Below, piece after piece: positions 53,070-62,441 of a stretch of DNA of 64,000 nt. Each line of letters starts with the position of its first letter. The first letter of the stretch is position 1. The notes under the pieces were generated by a model. That model was not told where the DNA came from. It did not search any database and saw nothing but the letters and a program-made list of their open reading frames with translations. The position numbers and the translations under genes are program-made. Source of the DNA: Spirosoma arboris. GTDB lineage: Bacteria > Bacteroidota > Bacteroidia > Cytophagales > Spirosomataceae. Where the stretch lies: NCBI RefSeq assembly GCF_009754945.1, contig NZ_WPIN01000002.1, forward strand, positions 186,001 to 250,000, in the 5' to 3' direction.

Positions 53070-53707
53070 CGTAGATCAACAACTTCAACACCCGGATACT
53101 TCGATTTGTCGAAAACAAAATACGAATCCGGTGTATTTACATTGGGAGTGAATTTCATGATTGTATAGGAGGTACGTTTACCATCTTTATTAACAATCAA
53201 CCAGTTGCGAACGGATTTGTCGGCCTTATCAACAGAAATCTGTACTGTTTCAATTGGACTCTTAGGACGATTAGGTGTCAGCTCTATTATTTCGAGTGTT
53301 CGCCCACCCTGTTTTTGCTCTTTTAAGAAACGATAACTGAAACCCCGTTTGTAAATCGTATAAATCTGGGTTGGGTTCAATTCGCCGTTACTACTGGCAT
53401 CATAGTCCTGCACATTTACTTCATTGGATTCTTTAATATAGGTCGACATTACCTTACCATCCGTAAATACTTCCTGACCACCTAACAGTAAATGAAATTT
53501 CTCATTTTTTACCGTTAAATCTCCTTTATAAGACTCCTTTGCACCTGCCCCCGCACTAGCGAAAGTAAATGTAGCCTGATAGGATTTTAGTGATTTATAG
53601 TACTTACTCATCGCATCCAAAATATCCTGTGCCCGTTTGTCTTTCTGAGCCAAAGCCGGTAAAGCTATTCCTAAAGCCAAACTCAGCATCAATACTATTT
53701 TCTTCAT
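53066..53707 (-). CDS. LolA-family outer-membrane lipoprotein carrier-like protein
   Basis: 213 residues with a Sec signal peptide (VLMLSLALGIALPALAQ). LolA/DUF-like half-barrel: DILDAMSKYYKSLKSYQATFTF, KGDLTVKNEKFHLLLGGQEVFTDGKVMSTYI, the PTQIYTIYKRGFSYRFL middle and a C-terminus ending KYPGVEVVDLR. Periplasmic; would carry lipoproteins from the inner to the outer membrane. It lies downstream of ftsK on the same strand with 97 bases between, an arrangement I remember as common in Bacteroidota. Confidence 0.85.
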   Translation of the reverse strand: MKKIVLMLSLALGIALPALAQKDKRAQDILDAMSKYYKSLKSYQATFTFASAGAGAKESYKGDLTVKNEKFHLLLGGQEVFTDGKVMSTYIKESNEVNVQDYDASSNGELNPTQIYTIYKRGFSYRFLKEQKQGGRTLEIIELTPNRPKSPIETVQISVDKADKSVRNWLIVNKDGKRTSYTIMKFTPNVNTPDSYFVFDKSKYPGVEVVDLR

Positions 53708-53804
53708 TTTTATAGGTGTTACCCGTCAATTCAGGTTCGTGTATAGTTCTTAGACGGGAAATCTGAGTTAAAAGTTTAATAACCCGCATCATTCCAGTCT
53801 ACAA

Positions 53805-56378
53805 TTACTCACCCTTAAGCCTTTTCAGCATTTCTTCCAGCGTCTGTAAGTCCTGCACAAGGACGTCACGAGCTTTGCTACCTTCAAATGAACCAACAAT
53901 TTTAGCCGCTTCCAGTTGATCGATTAACCGTCCGGCGCGATTGTAGCCGAGTTTTAGTTTACGCTGAATCAGTGACGTACTACCTTGCTGGTGAATAACA
54001 ATAAGCCGGGCCGCTTCATCGAACATTGGGTCACGATTGCCGAGATCTACATCTTTATCATCGCTTTGGCCGCCGTCGTCACCCACAAACTCTGGTAGCG
54101 CATACGCTTCATCATAACCACGCTGGTTGCCGACAAACTCGCAGAGTTCTTCAATTTCGTTCGTATCCACAAAGGGACACTGAAGTCGAATAATGTCGGA
54201 GTTTGACGAAAGAAGCATATCGCCCATACCTACCAATTGCTCAGCACCACCCGTATCTAAAATCGTTCGTGAGTCAATTTTTGACGTCACTTTAAACGAT
54301 AAACGAGCAGGGAAGTTGGCCTTAATCAACCCCGTGATCACATTTACTGATGGCCGTTGCGTAGCTACAACAAGGTGAATACCAATGGCACGCGCCAACT
54401 GGGCCAGTCGGGCAATGGGTTGTTCGACCTCCTTCCCAGCGGTCATCATTAAGTCGGCAAGCTCGTCGACTATGAGAACAATATAAGGCAGGAAACGGTG
54501 GCCTTTCTCGGGGTTAAGCCGACGTTTCACAAACTTTGCATTGTATTCTTTCAGGTTCCGGCAACCCGCATCTTTCAGCAGGTTATAGCGGTTATCCATT
54601 TCAATACAAAGCGAATTAAGCGTATTGACAACCTTCTTGGTATCAGTGATAATTGGCTCTTCTGAGTCGGGAAGTTTAGCTAAAAAGTGCCGTTCCAACT
54701 TATTAAACAGCGTGAGTTCAACCTTTTTAGGATCAACCAGTACGAGTTTCAATTGAGATGGGTGCTTCTTATAAATCAGCGATGTGAGAAGCACATTCAG
54801 ACCAACTGACTTCCCCTGCCCCGTGGCCCCTGCCATGAGTAAATGGGGCATTTTAGCCAGATCAGCCACATAAATTTCATTCGATATGGTTTTGCCCAGA
54901 ACTACAGGCAGATCGAACTTACTATTATTGAAAGCTTCACTCGTAATCATCGACCGCATAGACACCATTTCGCGGTTCTTATTGGGTACTTCAATCCCTA
55001 TGGTCCCCATTCCCGGCATTGGAGCAATAATACGAATACCAAGGGCCGACAAACTTAGCGCAATGTCATCTTCCAGGCTCTTAATCTTGGAAATTCTGAC
55101 TCCTTTAGCGGGTACAATTTCGTATAAAGTAACCGTTGGGCCGATAGATGCCTGAATAGAGTCGATTTCAATACCGAAGTTCCGCAGCGTGTTTTCAATC
55201 TTTTCTTTATTCGCTGTCAGTTCATCATCCGAAACCTGTGCTTTGCGGTTATTCTGATACTCAGTCAGCAAATCGTTGGTTGGGTATTGATACTGCGGTA
55301 AGTCAAGAGTTGAGTCATACAAGCCATGAACCGCCACTAAATCATCGTCTTCGAATGGGTCTGGCTCAAATGTGGGAGCCGGTGTCGCACTCAGTTCGTT
55401 AGTTTCGTCCAGCTCATCTGTAACAGCGTCCCGATTTTTGATGGTCAGGGTAACGCCCGTTGTTTTAGCTACAACATCAGGTATTGGCGTTTCGGTATTC
55501 GTATTTTCGTCAGTAGCGATATTCGTAGCGAAACTATTAACCGGCTCAACGCCCGGATTCCGATAGGGCTCTTGCGCTGTTTCTTCGTGGCCAAACTCGT
55601 TATCTTCATCTGGCTCAAATTCACTCTCTTCGTAAGTCTGCAGTGGATTATCCGAGCGTTTTCGAGTCTGGGAACGAACCGGCCGCGAAAAGTCCGGCAG
55701 TTTTATATGCCGTATATCGAAGAAATAAACGACAAAAAAGAAGAGCAAAAAACAAATAAAGGCCAAATTACCCCATCCAAATAGACTATAAAGTGCCGCG
55801 TTCAGCTCGTAGCCAATTCCCCCACACCACACACTGGCGGTTTCTGCCGATTTCGTCACCAATACGATATAACCCAAAATCAGGCTACACCAGACGGCAG
55901 CAAACAGCAAAGCCGTAGTGGTGCGACTCAAGGGTAGTAGCTCGATCTTAAATGTCAGTTTATAACCCGCCAGGAAAACAATAATTGGTAAGGCAAGTGC
56001 CCCGACACCAAACCATCGAAATACAAAAGCATGCGCTATATAAGCACCAACTAATCCAACCCAGTTGCGGGTTTCGGTAGCCGATTCGGCCAGTGGCTCC
56101 GAGAAGGCAGCACCTACAACGCTCTGATCGGCGGGTCCGTTGAGCAAGTAGGATATAAAAGCAAACATCAGCCCTATTGCCACACCCATCAGCAGGACAC
56201 CGAGTGTTAGCGTCGACCGTTGGTCGGTAAACCAACGGTCGAGAGCGGCTCCCCAATTGACTGAAGTACCTTGGGAGCGACCAGCTGGTTTACCGTTTGG
56301 TATACGCGGACGGGGTTCGTTCCGATCAGGAGTTCGCCGAAGCGTATTCTGGCGTGGGGACGTAGTTGGTTGTGCCAT
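53805..56378 (-). CDS. ftsK: DNA translocase FtsK
   Basis: 857 residues. Four or five N-terminal transmembrane helices (LGVLLMGVAIGLMFAFISY, AHAFVFRWFGVGALALPII, ALLFAAVWCSLILGYIVLV, LAFICFLLFFFVVYFF) are followed by an acidic linker (about 235-390), then the motor: LLMAGATGQGKSVGLNVLL (Walker A), LKLVLVDPKKVELT, YIVLIVDELADLMMT (Walker B), VVATQRPSVNVITG, and a C-terminal gamma winged-helix domain (GSTSLIQRKLKLGYNRAGRLIDQLE) that reads the KOPS orientation sequences. Pumps DNA through the division septum and activates dimer resolution. Confidence 0.96.
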   Translation of the reverse strand: MAQPTTSPRQNTLRRTPDRNEPRPRIPNGKPAGRSQGTSVNWGAALDRWFTDQRSTLTLGVLLMGVAIGLMFAFISYLLNGPADQSVVGAAFSEPLAESATETRNWVGLVGAYIAHAFVFRWFGVGALALPIIVFLAGYKLTFKIELLPLSRTTTALLFAAVWCSLILGYIVLVTKSAETASVWCGGIGYELNAALYSLFGWGNLAFICFLLFFFVVYFFDIRHIKLPDFSRPVRSQTRKRSDNPLQTYEESEFEPDEDNEFGHEETAQEPYRNPGVEPVNSFATNIATDENTNTETPIPDVVAKTTGVTLTIKNRDAVTDELDETNELSATPAPTFEPDPFEDDDLVAVHGLYDSTLDLPQYQYPTNDLLTEYQNNRKAQVSDDELTANKEKIENTLRNFGIEIDSIQASIGPTVTLYEIVPAKGVRISKIKSLEDDIALSLSALGIRIIAPMPGMGTIGIEVPNKNREMVSMRSMITSEAFNNSKFDLPVVLGKTISNEIYVADLAKMPHLLMAGATGQGKSVGLNVLLTSLIYKKHPSQLKLVLVDPKKVELTLFNKLERHFLAKLPDSEEPIITDTKKVVNTLNSLCIEMDNRYNLLKDAGCRNLKEYNAKFVKRRLNPEKGHRFLPYIVLIVDELADLMMTAGKEVEQPIARLAQLARAIGIHLVVATQRPSVNVITGLIKANFPARLSFKVTSKIDSRTILDTGGAEQLVGMGDMLLSSNSDIIRLQCPFVDTNEIEELCEFVGNQRGYDEAYALPEFVGDDGGQSDDKDVDLGNRDPMFDEAARLIVIHQQGSTSLIQRKLKLGYNRAGRLIDQLEAAKIVGSFEGSKARDVLVQDLQTLEEMLKRLKGE

Positions 56379-56545
56379 TTACTTTGGGTTAGCGGCTATC
56401 GCAGCAGGGTAAATTTCCCACTTTTTAACGAAAAAGCGTGTAGAGTTGCAAAATATTGCGATTCCTTATCGAATGGATACGCCGACTAAGCGCTACGAAT
56501 TAATTATACCCATGAGTTTTAGCCGGGGTTTCGTTATAATGCATA

Positions 56546-56563
56546 CACGAGCTAGAACTCGTG
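56546..56563 (-). terminator. Short hairpin after pyrD
   Basis: CACGAG and CTCGTG form a 6-bp stem with a 6-base loop, 8 bases past the pyrD stop. There is no clear T-run, so support is weak. Confidence 0.35.
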
Positions 56564-56570
56564 GGTCTAA

Positions 56571-57614
56571 TCAATAAAGCAATCCCCGATTGATGCGTTT
56601 GGCCAGGGCTGGCCCTTCGTAAATAAAACTAGTGTACAACTGCACCAGACTGGCACCAGCATTTAGTTTCTCCTTCGCGTCTTCGACAGAAAAAATTCCA
56701 CCAACGCCAATAATAGGAAACGCTGCGCCTGATTGCTGATGCAGATATCGAATTACTTCGGTCGATCGTTCGCACAAGGGCCGACCACTGACACCACCTG
56801 CCCCAATTTGTTCGACATCGGTTGAATTTGTTTTCAAACCAGCACGACTAATCGTTGTATTGGTCGCTATCACGCCTGCAATTCCCGTTTCGGTAACAAT
56901 GGCAATAATATCGTCTAATTGACCATTGGTTAGATCGGGAGCAATTTTGAGAAGAATAGGTTTAGGAGAAGAATGTTGACGATTTTCCTGTTGTAACGCC
57001 GTTAATAGCTTTGTTAAGGGTTCACGTTCCTGTAAATCGCGTAGGCCAGGGGTATTAGGTGAACTAACATTCACCACGAAATAATCGACTGCATCGAACA
57101 ACTCTCGAAAGCTAGTGAGATAATCCGCAAGCGCATTCTCATTCGGCGTATCCTTATTTTTCCCAATATTACCACCAACAATTACTTGCCGATTTCCTTT
57201 GTTTCGGGCAAAATGTCGAAGTCGTTCAGCAGCTGGTCCAACGCCTTTATTATTGAAACCCATCCGGTTAATCAATCCACCATCGACTTTTAGGCGGAAC
57301 AAACGAGGACGCGGATTACCTGACTGTGGGCGAGGAGTTACCGTTCCGATTTCAACGAAACCAAACCCCAGATCGCTTAACTCACTCACCAAATCTGCAT
57401 TTTTATCGAAACCAGCTGCCATACCTATCGGATTCGGGAACGTCAGGCCAAAAACGATGCGGTTTAAACGCTTGTCTTCCAAAACGTATAGTTTCCGACA
57501 AATAGCCGATACGCCTGGAATCGAGAGCGCTAGTTTGAGTAGTGTTGTAACGGTATGATGAATGGTTTCGGCATCGAAACGAAACAATAACGGTAGAATA
57601 ATGCGCTTGTACAT
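56571..57614 (-). CDS. pyrD: Dihydroorotate dehydrogenase (quinone), class 2
   Basis: Oxidises dihydroorotate to orotate with quinone as acceptor, at the inner membrane, in pyrimidine synthesis. 347 residues from the ATG at 57614; an in-frame GTG two codons earlier is less likely. N-terminal amphipathic helix ([20 protein letters not shown]), [44 protein letters not shown], the [17 protein letters not shown] loop with the catalytic Ser, [19 protein letters not shown], and [27 protein letters not shown] (FMN phosphate site). All class 2 features are present. Confidence 0.96.
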   Translation of the reverse strand: MYKRIILPLLFRFDAETIHHTVTTLLKLALSIPGVSAICRKLYVLEDKRLNRIVFGLTFPNPIGMAAGFDKNADLVSELSDLGFGFVEIGTVTPRPQSGNPRPRLFRLKVDGGLINRMGFNNKGVGPAAERLRHFARNKGNRQVIVGGNIGKNKDTPNENALADYLTSFRELFDAVDYFVVNVSSPNTPGLRDLQEREPLTKLLTALQQENRQHSSPKPILLKIAPDLTNGQLDDIIAIVTETGIAGVIATNTTISRAGLKTNSTDVEQIGAGGVSGRPLCERSTEVIRYLHQQSGAAFPIIGVGGIFSVEDAKEKLNAGASLVQLYTSFIYEGPALAKRINRGLLY

Positions 57615-57629
57615 GCGCACAAAGATAAT

Positions 57630-57699
57630 GTAGAGCCGATGGTCCCGGTTGGTATATAGTAGAAAGATTACATATATCGACCGGGACCATTGGTTCTAC
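57630..57699. terminator. Long imperfect palindrome between cysM and pyrD
   Basis: GTAGAGCCGATGGTCCCGGT and the matching GACCGGGACCATTGGTTCTAC pair over some 25 bases with a few mismatches, starting 3 bases past the cysM stop. Acts as terminator or spacer between the two minus-strand genes. Confidence 0.75.
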
Positions 57700-57701
57700 A
57701 G

Positions 57702-58574
57702 TTAACCAAATAAGTCAGATGACAAATAGCGATCACCCCGATCGCATAGAATACAAACGATCACTCCTGACTCTATTTCCTGCGCCAGTTGAATGGCTGC
57801 ATGAACCGCCCCTCCACTGCTCATACCAGCGAAGACACCCTCAACGCTGGCTAACTTACGCGTCATCATAGTCGCTTCATCAGCAGATACTTCCATGACA
57901 CGATCAACACGCTGGGGTTCAAAGATTTTGGGCAAATACTCTACCGGCCACTTCCGAATACCTGGAATCGAAGAACCATCGGTAGGTTGACAGCCTATAA
58001 TCTGGATAGCCGAGTTTTGTTCTTTTAGGTAACGAGACGTACCCATAATGGTGCCTGTGGTGCCCATCGACGACACGAAATGAGTAATATGACCGTCAGT
58101 ATCACGCCAGATTTCAGGGCCTGTGTTGCGATAGTGAGCCAAATAATTATCTGGATTGCCAAATTGATTCAGCATCAGATAGCCACCTTTAGTCACCTGT
58201 TCTTCCGCATAGTCTCGGGCGTTTTCGATGGTTTCGGTCAATGTTACTTTCGCCCCAAAAGCCTCCATCGTCAGGACGCGCTCACGGGTCGAATTTACAG
58301 GCATTACTAACTCGATTTCGATGTCATAAAGCCGGGCAATCATAGCCAAGGCAATACCAGTATTACCACTTGTTGCCTCAACCAGCTTCATACCTGGTTT
58401 TAAATCACCTCTGGCCAGAGCACCTTGAATCATGCTGACCGCAGCCCGGTCTTTTACGCTGCCACCTGGATTATTGCCTTCGAGTTTGCCGTATAGCTTA
58501 ACATTTGGATTAGGATTCAGACGATTCAACTCAACTAAGGGTGTATTGCCGACTAAATCAAGCAGGGTTGCCAT
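57702..58574 (-). CDS. cysM: Cysteine synthase B
   Basis: PLP-dependent O-acetylserine sulfhydrylase, CysM type. 290 residues. LEGNNPGGSVKDRAA with the PLP lysine, LVEATSGNTGIALAMIA, the THFVSSMGTTGTIMGTSRYL phosphate loop, GCQPTDGSSIPGIRKWP and the ending CILCDRGDRYLSSDLFG, all as in E. coli CysM. The GSSIPGIR(R/K)WP stretch separates CysM from CysK. It lies on the same strand as pyrD, 88 bases away across a palindrome. Confidence 0.95.
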   Translation of the reverse strand: MATLLDLVGNTPLVELNRLNPNPNVKLYGKLEGNNPGGSVKDRAAVSMIQGALARGDLKPGMKLVEATSGNTGIALAMIARLYDIEIELVMPVNSTRERVLTMEAFGAKVTLTETIENARDYAEEQVTKGGYLMLNQFGNPDNYLAHYRNTGPEIWRDTDGHITHFVSSMGTTGTIMGTSRYLKEQNSAIQIIGCQPTDGSSIPGIRKWPVEYLPKIFEPQRVDRVMEVSADEATMMTRKLASVEGVFAGMSSGGAVHAAIQLAQEIESGVIVCILCDRGDRYLSSDLFG

Positions 58575-58849
58575 ACTGATTTTTCTAAAACTGGTTCTTC
58601 AGTGGTGAAGGTTAAAGCTGCTCAATAAGTTCGTTAGAAGCGCCATTATACGTTAATCAAGGCCTTATTCTTTACTACTCATAAAAACCTATTTACATGC
58701 ATTATTTCATGTAAAAATAATATTCAACCAAGCTAACGACTTGATAATGAAATTTGTGTAAACTTGCTAAATAGAAAGATAAACGTTAATAATTTATTGA
58801 TTTAGGTAGTTTATGATTCCCTTATTCACACCACATAATTTGTTGTTCT

Positions 58850-59305
58850 ATGAAAACAACTTTACTATCCAAACCTCTTACGAGTATCTATGTTGAGCAA
58901 ATTGCACCCCAGTTTGGCATGCCTGACTTAACACTTCCTTTTTGGGGCAGCCGTAAGAAAATGCCTATGCACCGTATTGTGCGGCTAGAGGGTGAAGGCA
59001 ACTATACTTTATTCCATTTTGCTGATGGCAGCCAGTTGATGGTGTCATTGACGCTAAAGAAAATGGAAAGTCGATTATCGCCTAAAGTGTTTGTTCGACC
59101 ACACAAAAAAAATATTATTAATTTATTGTATTTAGAAGCTTTCCATCCAGACCACCAGCAACTTAGTGTAAGCCTTGTGAATGGAGATCTGATCGAAGTA
59201 TCCCGTCGGAAAGCCAGCCGATTTATAAAACAGGTAAAAGGGTTTCAACAAGAATTGTTGATACTAGATGCCAGACCTACAACTCCAGCCTTAGTAGGTG
59301 TTTAA
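58850..59305 (+). CDS. Stand-alone LytTR-domain regulator
   Basis: 151 residues. Residues about 35-140 are a LytTR DNA-binding domain (KMPMHRIVRLEGEGNYTLFHF, GSQLMVSLTLKKMESRL, FVRPHKKNIINLLYL, LVNGDLIEVSRRKASRF). There is no receiver domain or membrane segment, so it is a single-domain transcription factor with unknown control. Its N-terminal 30 residues carry no recognisable feature. Divergent from cysM across 275 bases of AT-rich DNA, which should hold both promoters. Confidence 0.92.
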   Translation: MKTTLLSKPLTSIYVEQIAPQFGMPDLTLPFWGSRKKMPMHRIVRLEGEGNYTLFHFADGSQLMVSLTLKKMESRLSPKVFVRPHKKNIINLLYLEAFHPDHQQLSVSLVNGDLIEVSRRKASRFIKQVKGFQQELLILDARPTTPALVGV

Positions 59306-59306
59306 C

Positions 59307-59367
59307 AGCAAAGCAGAGCGGGTCGTAGATCGTGAAAATTACGATCTACGACCCGCTCTGCTTTGCT
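59307..59367. terminator. Perfect 27-bp palindrome between convergent lytTR and acyl-CoA ligase genes
   Basis: AGCAAAGCAGAGCGGGTCGT continues to GATCGT, and its exact complement follows a 7-base GAAAATT loop. It starts directly after the LytTR stop and ends 7 bases before the ligase stop, serving both strands. Confidence 0.88.
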
Positions 59368-59374
59368 AAGCCTA

Positions 59375-61078
59375 TTATTTTTTCAACTTTGCCAATTCCT
59401 CATCACGCAACGGTTTACGCAAAATTTTACCTACGTTCGATTTGGGCAACTCATTACGGAATTCAATGACGCGAGGCACTTTGTAGGGTGTCAAATTTTC
59501 ACGGCAAAATTCTTTGATCGTCTCGACAGTAAGATTGGGATCTTTCTTCACTACAAAGATTTTGACAACTTCGGTCGATTTTTCATCAGGAATGCCAATA
59601 CACGCAACTTCCAATACGCCTGGGCACTGCGATACCACATCTTCGATTTCATTTGGATAGACGTTGAAGCCCGATACCAGAATCATATCCTTTTTTCGGT
59701 CAACGATCTTGAAGAAACCATCTTCATTCATTACGCCCACATCACCCGTTTTAAACCAGTCGCCCAGCATTGCCTTAGCTGTCTCGTCAGGGCGATTGTA
59801 ATATCCTTTGAATACCTGCGGTCCACGAGCTACAATCTCACCTGCTTCACCTATGGGGGCATCTGTACCATCTTCACGAATAAGTTTCATCTCCGTACTG
59901 GGCCAGGGGATGCCAATTGTGCCTACTCGTACCGTACCATCAATGGGATTTGAACAGAGTACTGGCGACGTCTCCGTAAGACCATAGCCTTCGCAGGGTG
60001 TATTGCCAGTAAGTTTAGTCCAACGTTCGGCTACGGACGTTTGAAGGGCCATTCCCCCTGCCGAAGTAACCTTCAAATGGCTGAAATCAACTTCGCCAAT
60101 GCGCGGATGATTTAGTAAGCCATTATAGAGTGTATTTACCCCCGTAAATGCCGTGAACTTATATTTTTTCAAGTCATCGATAAAGGCATTCATGTCGCGG
60201 GGATTTGTAATAAGCAGATTCATAGACCCGCTTTTCAAAGCCGCTAATGCATTTGTTGTCAATGCATATACATGGTAAAGTGGTAGTGCTGCAACGTAAA
60301 TACCTTCACCATCGGGAACACCACCAGGTTTCATCCAGCAATGTTGTCCCTCTACATTCGCGATAATATTTCGATGAGTCAGCATGGCCCCCTTTGAAAC
60401 GCCCGTCGTACCACCTGTATACTGCACAAAAGCTAAATCCGTATTTTGAATAGCTACTGGCTTCAATGGTTGCGTACTTCCCCGGCTTAGGGCATCACTA
60501 AACGAAATAGCGTCAGGGAGGTTGTAAGCCGGAACCAGTTTCTTAACATACTTGACAACCGCATTGACAATTTGCTTTTTAGGGAAACCTAATAAGTCGC
60601 CAAGCTGTGTGACGATAACATGTTGAATGTCTGTACGATCAAGAATTTTTTCTAAATGACTGGCAAAGTTGGCCAGAATCACAATCGCTTTTGCTCCCGA
60701 GTCTTTAAACTGATGCTGCATTTCGCGGGGCGTGTAAAGCGGATTCGTATTGACCACTGCCAAACCTGCCCGTAAAGCACCAAACATAGCTACTGGATAT
60801 TGTAGTGTGTTTGGCATCTGAATTGCCAGTCGGTCTCCCTTTTGAAGACCCAGGTCATTCTGTAAAAACGACGCGAATTGTGTTGATAGTTTATCTAATT
60901 CGCCGAATGTAATCTGTTTGCCCATACAGGCATAAGCAGGACGATCGGTGAACCGTCGACAACCTTCCTCTAAAAGAGCAGCTAGAGAGGAGTAGGCATC
61001 TGGATTAATCTCGTATGGAACTCCCTTGGGATAAAATCGTCGCCAGGGATATAGGTCTAGTGTTGATTCCGTATTCAT
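59375..61078 (-). CDS. fadD: Long-chain fatty acid-CoA ligase (AMP-forming)
   Basis: Adenylates and thioesterifies fatty acids for beta-oxidation or lipid synthesis. 567 residues from the ATG at 61078 (an in-frame TTG at 61102 adds nothing useful). FVQYTGGTTGVSKGAMLTHRNI (P-loop), YHVYALTTNAL, EGYGLTETSPV, GWFKTGDVGVMNEDGFFKIVDRKKDMILVSGFNVYP (hinge and A8 region) and the C-terminal lysine in LPKSNVGKILRKPLRDEELAK. This is the FadD layout with full length. Confidence 0.94.
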   Translation of the reverse strand: MNTESTLDLYPWRRFYPKGVPYEINPDAYSSLAALLEEGCRRFTDRPAYACMGKQITFGELDKLSTQFASFLQNDLGLQKGDRLAIQMPNTLQYPVAMFGALRAGLAVVNTNPLYTPREMQHQFKDSGAKAIVILANFASHLEKILDRTDIQHVIVTQLGDLLGFPKKQIVNAVVKYVKKLVPAYNLPDAISFSDALSRGSTQPLKPVAIQNTDLAFVQYTGGTTGVSKGAMLTHRNIIANVEGQHCWMKPGGVPDGEGIYVAALPLYHVYALTTNALAALKSGSMNLLITNPRDMNAFIDDLKKYKFTAFTGVNTLYNGLLNHPRIGEVDFSHLKVTSAGGMALQTSVAERWTKLTGNTPCEGYGLTETSPVLCSNPIDGTVRVGTIGIPWPSTEMKLIREDGTDAPIGEAGEIVARGPQVFKGYYNRPDETAKAMLGDWFKTGDVGVMNEDGFFKIVDRKKDMILVSGFNVYPNEIEDVVSQCPGVLEVACIGIPDEKSTEVVKIFVVKKDPNLTVETIKEFCRENLTPYKVPRVIEFRNELPKSNVGKILRKPLRDEELAKLKK

Positions 61079-61341
61079 GTAGAAATGCTGGTTTGAAAGC
61101 AAATGTACTTCGCTTTAGTGCTTAGGTAGACGGGCAATTTGTAATTGGCTATTTTAGTATCAATATCGGTTGAATTGAGTTGATAATCTCCAATATCAGA
61201 ACAAAACGCGCTACTGGTTGTCCTCATAAAACTAACTGCCTAGATAGTGCCTTATTGCCAACAATCATTGATCCGTACAACAAAACTAAGGAAATTGTTC
61301 AATCCTCTTCTGAAGTTATACAACGTTTCTATTCCAAATAC

Positions 61342-61375
61342 AAAAAAGCCGGAACTATAAGTCCCGGCTTTTTTT
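61342..61375. terminator. Bidirectional intrinsic terminator
   Basis: AAAAAAGCCGG, ACTATAAGT and CCGGCTTTTTTT form a GC-rich stem bordered by an A-run and a T-run, so it works on both strands. Confidence 0.85.
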
Positions 61376-61498
61376 ATTGACCACTTGTACACGTATTTGA
61401 CCACTTATAAAACAGTGCCTATTGAGTGCAACATTGGTGCAGTGAATGCGTCATTAATTTGACGCTCAAGAGCGTTTAAGTTAAGAAATGAATGCGGA

Positions 61499-61531
61499 AA
61501 CGCCGGAACTATGATGAGTCCGGCGTTTTTT
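61499..61531 (+). terminator. Intrinsic terminator, second
   Basis: AACGCCGGACT-like stem: AACGCCGGAACT pairs with AGTCCGGCGTT and is followed by TTTTTATT. Similar in loop sequence (GGAACTAT) to the terminator at 61342, with no gene between them. Confidence 0.8.
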
Positions 61532-61615
61532 ATTTCCAGGAACCCTGTGTGCAAGATAACTAATTTTTTTTAAAATTACAGCGTCGGAGTGATTTATGTA
61601 ACTGCCAAGACACAA

Positions 61616-61644
61616 AAAACCTACCGCTAATAAGTGGTAGGTTT
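61616..61644. terminator. Intrinsic-type hairpin, third
   Basis: AAAACCTACC, a GCTAATAAGT loop and GGTAGGTTTT: perfect 10-bp arms with A/T-run borders. Confidence 0.7.
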
Positions 61645-61752
61645 TGATTGTGCTCCCGAAGGAAGTTGAGTTATTGTTGATAATCAACGCCTTATAAATT
61701 ATTAGGAAAATATTAGGAAAATATATGATACTCCCTAACCTAACAGAGGTTC

Positions 61753-61769
61753 GGCTCCTGTCAGGAGCC
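61753..61769. other. Possible attachment-site core, tRNA T-arm-like palindrome
   Basis: GGCTCCTG-T-CAGGAGCC is a perfect palindrome preceded by CAGAGGTTC. The whole segment, GAGGTTCGGCTCCTGTC, resembles a tRNA T-arm and acceptor end, such as is left by integrases at tRNA 3' ends. No complete tRNA can be folded around it. The mobile-looking genes start just to the right. A matching copy at the other end of the element would lie outside the window. Confidence 0.35.
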
Positions 61770-61927
61770 CGTAAATTATCAATTAGAAGGTTATTATTCG
61801 GCATAGCTAGTATAAGAAAATGATGGGTAGTTGCCTAGAGAAAAAAGGGTGTTTATACGGTATTTTTAGCTAGATCGCCATAGAATAATATTCTTTATTC
61901 TATAGATTATTACATTCGAGCGATTAA

Positions 61928-62290
61928 TTAGGACTTGTTAGAAACAGGAGAATCATTTGCTAATCGTTCGTTTTCTTCTTTTAAGCGTTTTATCTCCGCT
62001 TGCTGGTATTTGTCCTTTATTTCTCTTAGGCTCTCATACTCAGATTTAGAAATCTGAATTATTTCTTCACTTGCTTCTTTATTTGGTATTGCTGCGTCTA
62101 CAAGCAACTCCTCCTCTGTAATACCCAATGCCTGGACAAGCAACTTTAGATGGCTTTTGGTCTTTATAATGCCTTCATTCAAAATCTTGCTGACTGTTCG
62201 TCGGCTAACTCCTATTTGGTCAGCCAATTGACCGATCGTCAAATTTTTCCTCTTTAACAGCAAAAAAAGTTTAGGGCCGTCAATATTCAT
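61928..62290 (-). CDS. XRE-family HTH repressor with C-terminal coiled coil
   Basis: 120 residues. N-terminal HTH (LFLLLKRKNLTIGQLADQIGV, SRRTVSKILNEG) with high similarity in style to phage repressors. The second half (ISKSEYESLREIKDKYQQ, AEIKRLKEENERLA) is a predicted coiled coil for dimerisation. It is divergent from the next gene across 150 bases containing direct repeats, the arrangement of a lysogeny-type switch or plasmid/ICE regulator. Target unknown. Confidence 0.88.
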   Translation of the reverse strand: MNIDGPKLFLLLKRKNLTIGQLADQIGVSRRTVSKILNEGIIKTKSHLKLLVQALGITEEELLVDAAIPNKEASEEIIQISKSEYESLREIKDKYQQAEIKRLKEENERLANDSPVSNKS

Positions 62291-62383
62291 TAGTCCTGAT
62301 AAACAGATGGTTATACATTTTATAAGTCAAAATGAGAAAATATGATTGAGAAAATTTGCTCATATAGGAAAATCAAGCATATC

Positions 62384-62426
62384 TTAGCGTCATAAAGACG
62401 TAGCAATCATAGCGATTTAGCGTCAT
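62384..62426. promoter_or_regulatory. Direct repeats in the divergent regulatory gap
   Basis: TTAGCGTCAT occurs at 62384-62393 and again at 62417-62426, 33 bases apart, which is about three helical turns. A second pair, TGAGAAAAT, lies at 62333 and 62347. These are plausible operators for the XRE repressor; binding is inferred. Confidence 0.45.
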
Positions 62427-62441
62427 TAATCGCAAGGGTAG

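Larger units (their letters stand above)
61079..61927. other. Intergenic boundary region with three terminators and a tRNA-like palindrome
   Basis: No gene is supported here. The stretch holds a short direct repeat (TTGACCACTT near 61377 and 61396), three hairpins listed separately, and the GGCTCCTG palindrome at 61753-61769. After about 61700 the DNA turns AT-rich, and the following genes look unlike the chromosome to the left, so this is the likely junction of an integrated element. Confidence 0.5.

Noticed and set aside
59363-59953. Open frame of 196 codons on the plus strand
   Set aside because: Antisense to the C-terminal part of the acyl-CoA ligase, whose conserved motifs occupy this stretch; composition (Phe/Tyr/His-rich) is that of a shadow.
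61700-61800. Complete tRNA around GGTTCGGCTCCTGTC
   Set aside because: No matching acceptor 5' strand, D-arm or anticodon arm can be placed upstream; only the T-arm-like part exists.
61481-61804. 107-codon minus-strand frame beginning MPNNNLLIDN
   Set aside because: It runs across two terminators and the tRNA-like palindrome; its APDRSRT segment is the kind of translation produced by tRNA T-arm DNA, not protein.
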